Below, piece by piece: positions 33,665-39,389 of a DNA stretch of 39,389 nucleotides. How positions within the stretch are numbered: position 1 is the first letter of the stretch; the number at the start of each line of letters is the position of its first letter. The stretch is from Nicoletella semolina (lineage in GTDB: Bacteria > Pseudomonadota > Gammaproteobacteria > Enterobacterales > Pasteurellaceae): assembly GCF_004345745.1 (NCBI RefSeq), contig NZ_SLXJ01000011.1, positions 31,870 through 71,258 of the forward strand. Direction: 5' to 3'. The translations under genes were made by a program, and so were the position numbers. The notes below the pieces were generated by a model, which made no database searches, was not told the origin of the DNA, and saw only the letters and a list, made by a program, of their open reading frames with translations.

Positions 33665-34560
33665 AAATACCTCTTCCTATTCATTAACTTAGCTAAAAAT
33701 GGAGCAAGTTCAGGCTCTTTAAATTTGAACCCTGCCTGCAGTAATTTTTGAGGATAAAGCGGTTGATTATCCAATAATAATTGCGAACGCTCACCTAATA
33801 CCATTTTCAGCATAAACTCAGGCACACATAAAAAGGCTGGACGATTGAGAGCGGAGGCGAGCGTTGCAGTAAAATTCGCATTACTGACCGCTTGTGGTGC
33901 AACAAAATTAAACGCCCCAGAGCAAGCTGGGTTATCTAATAAAAATAACATCGCTCGAACGTGATCGTACAATGAAATCCACGCCCAACACTGCTTCCCA
34001 TTTCCGATCTTTCCTGCTAAACCTAAACGAAATAGCGGCAACATTTTCTTTAATGCACCACCAGAAGAATCAAGCACCATACCCGTACGCAATAAACACA
34101 GCCGAGTCTGATGGCTTGCTTTCATTGCTTCACTTTCCCACTGTCGGCAAATGTCCGCTGCAAAATGTGTGCCACTAGCGGTCTGTTCAGTATACATCTT
34201 TGCGTTCGGTAAATTGCCATAAAACCCTGTTGCAGAGCCTGATAAGAATACCTTAGGCGGATCTTCGCTCTGTTCTATGCGTTGTACAATTTGCTGAGTG
34301 ATACCAATACGACTTTTCAATAATTTTTCTTTTTGTACGACTGCCCAACGCTTGTCAAATATAGGTTCACCTGCCAAATTAATCACCGCATCAAATGCGT
34401 TAAAATCAGTGAATTCTGCAATATTCTGACAAAATCTAACCGCTTGCGTATCCATCAATGGCTGGCGACTTAACACAGTCAGTTGATCACCTCGTTTAAC
34501 TAAGGCTCGACACAGTGCTTGCCCAATAAATCCTGTACCACCTGCAATAAAAATACGCAT
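33661..34560 (-). CDS. yfcH: NAD(P)-binding epimerase family protein (YfcH, TIGR01777 type)
   Basis: The 299-residue protein has an N-terminal Rossmann motif, IFIAGGTGFIGQALCRALVK. AVINLAGEPIFDKRW (about 59-73) and LSGSATGFYG (about 105-114) are characteristic of the YfcH/SulA-like epimerase family, and a C-terminal DUF1731-type segment (LDNQPLYPQKLLQAGFKF) completes it. The substrate is unknown. The ATG overlaps the argR stop by one base (TAATG). Confidence 0.9.
   Translation of the reverse strand: MRIFIAGGTGFIGQALCRALVKRGDQLTVLSRQPLMDTQAVRFCQNIAEFTDFNAFDAVINLAGEPIFDKRWAVVQKEKLLKSRIGITQQIVQRIEQSEDPPKVFLSGSATGFYGNLPNAKMYTEQTASGTHFAADICRQWESEAMKASHQTRLCLLRTGMVLDSSGGALKKMLPLFRLGLAGKIGNGKQCWAWISLYDHVRAMLFLLDNPACSGAFNFVAPQAVSNANFTATLASALNRPAFLCVPEFMLKMVLGERSQLLLDNQPLYPQKLLQAGFKFKEPELAPFLAKLMNRKRYL
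33887..33895 (-). repeat. DNA uptake signal sequence, Apl type, inside yfcH
   Basis: ACCGCTTGT is the exact 9-mer on the minus strand, in frame within yfcH. Confidence 0.8.
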
Positions 34561-35021
34561 TAGAGGGAGGTCTCAAATAAATCTGTAATATTATCAATAA
34601 GTTGTGAAATAGGCGTTTCACGAGTAGGGGTAATGAAAATTGTATCGTCTCCTGCAATTGTACCTAGTATCCCCTCCCCTTTCCCCATTGAATCCAGTAA
34701 CCTTGCAATTAATTGAGCTGCCCCAGGACTTGTTTTCACGACAATCAATACATCATTATAATCAATGTCAATCACCAAATTTTTTAACGGACTAGAGGTT
34801 GTCGGCACAGCTAATTCTGCAGGAAGCTGATAAACCATTTCCATTCGAGTATTTCGCACCCTAACTGCACCAAATTTAGATAACATTCGTGAAACCTTTG
34901 ACTGGTTGACTTGCTTAAAGCCCATTTCTTGCAAGGCTGTAACGATTTCTCCTTGCGAACCGAATTTTTCTTCTTTTAATAATAATTTAAACGCCTCGGT
35001 CAAAGATCCTATTTTTTCCAT
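34560..35021 (-). CDS. argR: Arginine repressor ArgR
   Basis: The 153-residue protein has an N-terminal winged helix ([34 protein letters not shown]) and a C-terminal arginine-binding hexamerisation domain ([30 protein letters not shown]). Tandem ARG boxes upstream of argCJBD (19322-19360) are its clear target in this window. The start may be the ATG at 35021 or the GTG just before it at 35024; GAGAGG lies 11 bp upstream of the GTG. It is divergent from mdh, the same neighbour as in E. coli. It leads an argR-yfcH-pnuC unit with overlapping genes. Confidence 0.96.
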   Translation of the reverse strand: MEKIGSLTEAFKLLLKEEKFGSQGEIVTALQEMGFKQVNQSKVSRMLSKFGAVRVRNTRMEMVYQLPAELAVPTTSSPLKNLVIDIDYNDVLIVVKTSPGAAQLIARLLDSMGKGEGILGTIAGDDTIFITPTRETPISQLIDNITDLFETSL

Positions 35022-35189
35022 CACGCTTTATTCAACCTCTCTAACTATCTATCTCTTAAAAATTCTGTCGAAAAAACAAAGAGAATTCTACCCTCTTACA
35101 CAATTCTGCCTTTTTACATATAGAAAGCAATTAAAAGTTAATAAAATTTCATAAAAATTTGTACTACTTCGCAAAATTGAACTTTACTA

Positions 35190-35207
35190 TTTGAATATTT
35201 TTACCAG
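35190..35207. promoter_or_regulatory. Possible ARG half-box in the argR-mdh intergenic region
   Basis: TTTGAATATTTTTACCAG has a perfect left half of the ARG box (TNTGAATWWWW) but three mismatches in the right half. No partner box lies 3 bp away. Autoregulation of argR is known in E. coli, so the site is listed at low confidence. Confidence 0.25.
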
Positions 35208-35292
35208 TTTGCCTAAACTGACTCTATCGAAGGCTAAAATCTTGATCCATTAAGTTCTATTCACTCAGTTCTAGCTATTAAGGAGACTATTT

Positions 35293-36237
35293 ATGAAAGT
35301 AACAGTATTAGGTGCAGCAGGTGGTATTGGGCAGGCATTGGCATTATTGTTAAAATTACAGCTTCCAGCAGGTACAGATCTCGCTTTATATGACATTGCT
35401 CCTGTTACCCCAGGAGTTGCGGTAGATATTAGCCATATCCCAACGGCGGTTAAAGTAATTGGCGTGAGTGGCGATGACCCAAGCGAAGCATTAAAAGAAG
35501 CTGACTTGGTATTAATTTCTGCAGGTGTTGCTCGCAAACCTGGTATGGATCGTTCTGATCTTTTCAATATCAACGCTGGCATTGTGCGTAATTTAGTTGA
35601 AAAAATTGCACGAGTTTGTCCAACAGCGTGCATTGGTATTATTACAAACCCAGTGAACACAACCGTCGCCATTGCAGCGGAAGTATTAAAAAAAGCGGGC
35701 GTATACGATAAACGCAAGCTTTTTGGGGTAACCGCTCTAGATGTACTACGTTCAGAAACTTTTGTTGCAGAATTAAAGGGTAAAGATGTTGATAAAGTAA
35801 AAGTCCCTGTTATCGGCGGTCATTCTGGCGTAACCATTTTGCCTTTGCTTTCTCAGGCAACAGAAGAAGATAAAATCAACTTTAGTCAAGAAGAAATTGA
35901 GAAACTAACACAACGTATCCAAAATGCAGGAACTGAGGTAGTGGAAGCCAAAGCAGGCGGAGGCTCCGCCACCCTTTCAATGGCACAAGCCGCCGCTCGT
36001 TTTGCTCGTTCTGTTCTAAAAGGACTAAATGGCGAGGAGACTATCGAATTTGCTTATGTTGAAGGCGATGGGAAATACGCACGTTTCTTCGCTCAGCCTG
36101 TGAAATTAGGTATAGAAGGAATAAAAAAACTCCTTGATATTGGCGAATTAAGTGATTATGAGAAAAATGCCATTGAAGCAATGCTACCAACACTTAGAGA
36201 AGATATTGAATTAGGCGAGAAATTTGTAAACAGTTAA
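35293..36237 (+). CDS. mdh: Malate dehydrogenase
   Basis: The 314-residue NAD-dependent enzyme has [17 protein letters not shown] at about 5-21, [19 protein letters not shown] (substrate arginines, about 75-93), [13 protein letters not shown] and the catalytic His in [12 protein letters not shown] (about 174-185). It interconverts malate and oxaloacetate, feeding the reductive branch to fumarate and succinate; dcuB nearby would move C4-dicarboxylates. AAGGAG lies nine bases before the ATG. It is divergent from argR. Confidence 0.97.
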   Translation: MKVTVLGAAGGIGQALALLLKLQLPAGTDLALYDIAPVTPGVAVDISHIPTAVKVIGVSGDDPSEALKEADLVLISAGVARKPGMDRSDLFNINAGIVRNLVEKIARVCPTACIGIITNPVNTTVAIAAEVLKKAGVYDKRKLFGVTALDVLRSETFVAELKGKDVDKVKVPVIGGHSGVTILPLLSQATEEDKINFSQEEIEKLTQRIQNAGTEVVEAKAGGGSATLSMAQAAARFARSVLKGLNGEETIEFAYVEGDGKYARFFAQPVKLGIEGIKKLLDIGELSDYEKNAIEAMLPTLREDIELGEKFVNS

Positions 36238-36263
36238 ACGATTATAAATCGTCGTTTCTACTA

Positions 36264-36314
36264 AAAATCTAAGAAGCTCACGTCAGCTAAATAAGCTATA
36301 GCTTCTTAGATTTT
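36264..36314 (+). terminator. Long-stem hairpin after mdh, probable terminator
   Basis: AAAATCTAAGAAGCT (36264-36278) and AGCTTCTTAGATTTT (36300-36314) are perfect 15-bp arms. The 21-base loop contains a small inner AGCT/AGCT pair. TTTT closes the stem, so it could end transcription in either direction. It lies 27 bp after the mdh stop. Confidence 0.7.
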
Positions 36315-36386
36315 CTATTTTCAAAACGCCCAAGCGGTCAATTATGTGTATAATTTTGCAATCAAGAAAGAAAACAAGGAAAGCAA

Positions 36387-37235
36387 ATGAATCCAATCAT
36401 TAATCTGAATGAAAATAACTTCAATGATGTTATTCAAATGGCGAGTGAAACACCTATCGTCTTCCATTTTATGTCTCCAAATGAACCACAGGCACTTCAA
36501 ATGGAAACAATGCTACGTCATTTGTCTGATGAATTTAAGCAACAATTTTTATTAGCAATTATCAATTGCGATGAACAACCTATGATTGCCGCTCAGTTTC
36601 GTATTCAAGCGATCCCAAGCTGCTATTTCTTTAAAGACGGACAGCCTGTCGATGCAATTCAAGGATTAGTCAGCGAGCAAGAACTGCGTTTAAGATTAAA
36701 TAACATCTTACCGAAAGAAGAAGAGCTGAAATTTAATCAAGCACTAGAATATTTAGCAAGTGAACAATATGAGTTAGCTCTTCCCTTATTAAAAACAGCG
36801 TGGGAATTAACTAATCAGAAAAATAGCGATTTTGCCCTGCTTTATGCCGAAACTTACATCACGATGAAAAATGGTGAAGCAGCTAAAACAATCTTAAGTC
36901 AGATTCCACTGCAAGATAGAGACAGTCGCTGGAATGGGCTACAGGCTCAAATTGAGTTATTAGAGCAAGCAGCAGACTCGCCTGAAATTCAACAACTCCA
37001 AGCAGATTATCAGAAAAATAAAAGCCCTGAAATTGCGATAAAACTCGCCAATCAATTACATCAAACACACCGTAATGAAGAGGCACTTAATTTATTACTT
37101 GATTGGCTAAAAAAAGATCTAGCCGCTGGAAATGGCGAAATCAAAAACCAATTTTTATCGATCACTGCGGCAATTGGTCATAATGATCCTATTGTTGGTA
37201 AATTTCGCAGACAGTTCTATTCGTTACTGTACTAA
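36387..37235 (+). CDS. cnoX: Chaperedoxin/co-chaperone CnoX (YbbN)
   Basis: The 282-residue protein has an N-terminal thioredoxin fold (about 1-110; RIQAIPSCYFFKDGQPVD is clear) and C-terminal TPR-like repeats (about 115-282), collinear with E. coli YbbN/CnoX (284). CnoX binds unfolded proteins during chlorine stress and passes them to GroEL or DnaK. The redox site is missing: the E. coli SQHC position reads EPQA (33-36), while the second cysteine is kept as Cys61. It is therefore probably a pure holdase/co-chaperone. It has its own TATAAT (36349-36354), beside an uptake-signal-like CAAGCGGTC. Confidence 0.92.
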   Translation: MNPIINLNENNFNDVIQMASETPIVFHFMSPNEPQALQMETMLRHLSDEFKQQFLLAIINCDEQPMIAAQFRIQAIPSCYFFKDGQPVDAIQGLVSEQELRLRLNNILPKEEELKFNQALEYLASEQYELALPLLKTAWELTNQKNSDFALLYAETYITMKNGEAAKTILSQIPLQDRDSRWNGLQAQIELLEQAADSPEIQQLQADYQKNKSPEIAIKLANQLHQTHRNEEALNLLLDWLKKDLAAGNGEIKNQFLSITAAIGHNDPIVGKFRRQFYSLLY

Positions 37236-37256
37236 AGGCAATACAAAGTAACTCTC

Positions 37257-37283
37257 GAAAAATAAGTCCCGAAAATTCGGGAC
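37257..37283 (-). terminator. Terminator of dcuB (possibly shared with cnoX)
   Basis: The palindrome GTCCCGAAAATTCGGGAC (37266-37283) forms a 7-8 bp stem. On the minus strand it is followed by TTATTTTTC. It lies 8 bp beyond the dcuB stop and 30 bp beyond the cnoX stop. Confidence 0.8.
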
Positions 37284-37290
37284 TGTCAAA

Positions 37291-38616
37291 TTAGATAATG
37301 ATGTTAGCCAAGGTAACCCCCACACTACAAGCCACAACAATACCAATTAGACCAGGCACCATAAAACTGTGATTGAAATAATATTTTCCAATTTTTGTTG
37401 TACCCGAAATATCGAAATTCACGGTTGCAATATCAGATGGATAATTAGGAATGAAGAAATAACCATAAGTTGCAGGCATTAACCCTATCAATAACGGCAC
37501 AGGTAATCCCATTGCTAATCCAACTGGCAATAGCATACGAGCCGTTGCAGCTTGGCTGTTAATCACCACCGAAACCGCAAACAGTGCAAAGGCAAATGTC
37601 CAAGGGTATGTGTTCACTATTTCTGTAATCCTTCCTTTAAAAGCAGGCATTGCATAGGTAAAATAAGTATCGCTCATCCAAGCAATACCAAAAATAGCAA
37701 TCGCAGCAACCATACCAGATTTAAAGACGACACCATTTGGTACTTTTTGAACATCAGTTTTGGTTGCAAGCAAAATAATCCCACCAAATGCTAACATTAC
37801 CATTTGTATTACTGCACTCATTGGAATAGCTTTGCTATTAATCGTACGAACAGCAGGGAAAATTGCAATAATTACAATGAAAACGAGTGCTAGCAAAAAT
37901 AACAAGACTGCATATTTTGCCGTAACAGGAAGTTGCTCATTTAAAGAAGTATTGGTGGTATTTAGAATACGATCTTTCCACATTGGATCTGCCAAACGTC
38001 TTTGGTATTCTGGATCATCTTGCAATTCTTTACCTCGTTTTACGCTGTATAAAGAAAGTGCTAGCACACCTGACAAAGTCGCAGGAATCGTAACAAAGAT
38101 GATATTTAATAAAGTTACTTGAGAAAAAGCAGGTAATTCCGTAATTTGCCCTAAATAATAGACCACAGCGGCCGAAATCGGACTACCAGTAATTCCTAAT
38201 TGAGAGGCAACGGAAGCCGCTGCCATTGGACGTTCTGGTCTAATCCCATTTTTAAGCGAAACATCACCAATAATTGGCATAATAGAGTAAACTGCGTGTC
38301 CAGTACCAAGCATCAATGTCATTGTATAAGTAACAATGGGTGCTAAAATAGTCACTCGTTTAGGATTACTTCTCAAAATACGCTCTGCCATTTGTAGCAT
38401 AAACTTCAACCCACCAGCGGCCTCCAAAACTGAAGCACAGGTTACAACAGCGAGAATGATCAACATCACTTGAATTGGCGGCGAGGTAGGCGACATTCTA
38501 AGCACAAAAACCTCAATCACCAGACCAATACCCGATACAACCCCCAATCCTATGCCACCATAGCGACTACCAGCATACAAAAATACAAGTAGGAGTAAAA
38601 ATTCTAAATAAAGCAT
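37291..38616 (-). CDS. dcuB: Anaerobic C4-dicarboxylate transporter (DcuA/DcuB family)
   Basis: The 441-residue protein has about ten membrane helices. Family signatures include SNPKRVTILAPIVTYTMT, GTGHAVYSIMPIIGDV, NGIRPERPMAAASVASQLG and the C-terminal FIPNYPSDIATVNFDISGTT. GTGH...PII and the RPERPMA block are closer to E. coli DcuB than to DcuA (GTGNIS, KPCRPLS), while ITGSPISAAVVY is DcuA-like, so the symbol is the best guess. It exchanges fumarate, malate or aspartate for succinate during fumarate respiration. An FNR-dependent promoter precedes it. Confidence 0.93.
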   Translation of the reverse strand: MLYLEFLLLLVFLYAGSRYGGIGLGVVSGIGLVIEVFVLRMSPTSPPIQVMLIILAVVTCASVLEAAGGLKFMLQMAERILRSNPKRVTILAPIVTYTMTLMLGTGHAVYSIMPIIGDVSLKNGIRPERPMAAASVASQLGITGSPISAAVVYYLGQITELPAFSQVTLLNIIFVTIPATLSGVLALSLYSVKRGKELQDDPEYQRRLADPMWKDRILNTTNTSLNEQLPVTAKYAVLLFLLALVFIVIIAIFPAVRTINSKAIPMSAVIQMVMLAFGGIILLATKTDVQKVPNGVVFKSGMVAAIAIFGIAWMSDTYFTYAMPAFKGRITEIVNTYPWTFAFALFAVSVVINSQAATARMLLPVGLAMGLPVPLLIGLMPATYGYFFIPNYPSDIATVNFDISGTTKIGKYYFNHSFMVPGLIGIVVACSVGVTLANIII

Positions 38617-38649
38617 AAAGACCTTAGATATTAATAGATGACTAATTAG

Positions 38650-38691
38650 ATTCTACACTTATTCAATTAAGAATATTTTTATCTAAATCAA
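38650..38691 (-). promoter_or_regulatory. Class II FNR-dependent promoter of dcuB
   Basis: The minus strand has an FNR site TTGATTTAGATAAA (plus 38678-38691, one mismatch to TTGAT-N4-ATCAA) and a -10 TAGAAT (plus 38650-38655). Taking the start seven bases after the -10 (about 38643), the FNR centre falls at -41.5, the exact class II activator position. No -35 is needed or seen. Confidence 0.75.
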
Positions 38692-38811
38692 ATATTTGCT
38701 CTTTTGGTCAACATAAGGGACATCTTTTCATCGTTTTTTGCAATAAGAAAAGTATGAGGTTTGATAGTTATATTAGATTCACAGCAAAATATCATTATTT
38801 AAATACTCATT

Positions 38812-39248
38812 TCACATCACACGTTTGATTATTTGAGAATAAATCAACTTATTACTACAAGAATACTGCTCGTAAGAAAGAGTGGCTTCATCGTGATTAG
38901 CAAATTCATAACAGAACTGCGTTTCAATAAACAAATTCTCACCTGTTTTATATAAATTATTGTGATGGTAATTCTATAAAACTCAGCTAACGAGTTAAGA
39001 TAAGCATTAACCCCAACAATAACATAGACAAACAACCTGCCGCCCAACCCTATCCGATAGGTTGACAAGATGAACGTATATTTCTTGTAATGCCTTGTAA
39101 AACTGAGAATTAACCGCATTAGAAAATTGCTGAAATTCAGCTTGTTGCTACTTGTGCCTTTGCACTTCTTAGCATTTGTTCTTTGGTATGCTCATTGTTG
39201 AACAACTTGTTGCTGGCGTACAATATCGTTATCCAAAAATGATTTCAC
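38812..39248 (-). pseudogene. Decayed gene remnant, unidentified (several frameshifts)
   Basis: No intact gene fills this stretch, but coding-like pieces follow one another on the minus strand in changing frames. Piece 1, 39248-39192, reads MKSFLDNDIVRQQQVVQQ. Piece 2, about 39193-39137, includes EHTKEQMLRSAKAQVAT. Piece 3, 39141-39007, begins AEFQQFSNAVNSQFYKALQE. Piece 4, about 39050-38987, reads GWAAGCLSMLLLGLMLILTR, a membrane helix. Piece 5, 38973-38812, includes ENLFIETQFCYEFANHDEA and ends in TGA. Joined, they would make a small protein with a Gln/Lys-rich helical part, one membrane helix and a C-terminal domain. The arrangement recalls small plasmid mobilisation accessory proteins, but I do not recognise it. 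A 91-residue open frame at 38844-39119 mixes these pieces and is unlikely to be real. Confidence 0.45.
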
Positions 39249-39275
39249 TTCCTATGTCAATAGGAAGTGAAATCA
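39240..39275 (-). terminator. Perfect 16-bp hairpin, terminator-like on the minus strand
   Basis: TGATTTCACTTCCTAT (39240-39255) and ATAGGAAGTGAAATCA (39260-39275) are perfect arms with a four-base loop. On the minus strand five T follow at once (plus AAAAA 39235-39239). It overlaps the beginning of the decayed gene. Confidence 0.6.
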
Positions 39276-39321
39276 AAACAATGTAATAAATGAGAGAGGC
39301 TAAGATAAGGTAATAGAGTAT

Positions 39322-39353
39322 AAAAAAACCCCCGAGATTCCTCTCAGGGGTTT
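39322..39353 (-). terminator. Intrinsic terminator for a minus-strand gene beyond the window
   Basis: On the minus strand AAACCCCTGAGA and TCTCGGGGGTTT pair around GGAA, and a run of seven T follows (plus A-run 39322-39328). It points to a minus-strand gene ending shortly right of the window. Bases 39354-39389 hold nothing I can identify. Confidence 0.8.
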
Positions 39354-39389
39354 AGTTGCTTTAGTTTACTTGAATTAGTTTATTTGAAT

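Noticed and set aside
35171-35207. Tandem ARG boxes upstream of argR
   Set aside because: Only a half site matches, with no second box at the 3-bp distance. Kept as a low-confidence feature only.
38844-39119. Open frame of 91 residues on the minus strand
   Set aside because: It cuts across pieces that read better in other frames, has no ribosome-binding site and no recognisable domain. It is treated as part of a decayed gene.
1-39389. CRISPR arrays, tRNA or rRNA genes, complete insertion sequences or prophage genes
   Set aside because: No regularly spaced short repeats, cloverleaf RNA, transposase or phage gene was recognised on either strand.

Overview
The window is an ordinary chromosomal segment of a member of the Pasteurellaceae. 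Two things point there. DNA-uptake signal sequences of the Apl type (ACAAGCGGT) are scattered through and between genes, for example at 14179, 17757, 21624, 23703, 24614 and 33887. The proteins also read as orthologues of Haemophilus/Actinobacillus/Mannheimia genes. The base composition is AT-rich, and the Apl-type signal favours the Actinobacillus-Mannheimia-Bibersteinia side of the family over the Haemophilus influenzae side. The species cannot be fixed from sequence alone.

Layout, left to right. (1) 1-3432: the end of an rsx/rnf electron-transport operon (rsxC tail, rsxD, rsxG, rsxE), with a TRIC/UPF0126 membrane protein gene between rsxC and rsxD. (2) 3497-5311: lpxM and a SAM methyltransferase, then a 324-bp non-coding stretch with a cluster of DnaA-box-like sites. 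(3) 5585-8553, minus strand: thiB under a TPP riboswitch, rpsO, and an NhaP-type antiporter. (4) 8712-15206: ppiD, then the riboflavin operon ribD-ribE-ribBA-ribH under an FMN riboswitch, with ribBA flanked by two inverted copies of a 48-bp repeat, then ndk. (5) 15261-19271: fruBKA with a perfect CRP site and a long palindrome upstream. (6) 19322-23742: argCJBD, preceded by two tandem ArgR boxes. (7) 23779-26860: a TatD-family hydrolase and rlmL. (8) 26957-35021, minus strand: adhE; hda-ccmABCD; and argR-yfcH-pnuC, whose genes overlap. (9) 35293-37235: mdh and cnoX. (10) 37291-38691: dcuB, with an FNR site exactly where a class II activator would sit. (11) 38692-39389: no intact gene, but a decayed gene remnant and two strong hairpins.

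The themes are anaerobic or fermentative energy metabolism (rsx, adhE, mdh, dcuB, ccm), cofactor supply (riboflavin, thiamine and nicotinamide riboside) and arginine synthesis. The arginine repressor argR lies about 15 kb from the arg operon it probably controls. Three normally contiguous systems are represented only in part: thiB without thiP/thiQ, ccmABCD without ccmEFGH, and rsx without nth.

I see no CRISPR array, intact insertion sequence, prophage, tRNA or rRNA, and no convincing unknown multi-gene system. The most unusual items are the inverted repeats around ribBA, the embedded TRIC gene, the non-ATG start of hda, the DnaA-box cluster and the decayed gene at the right end.
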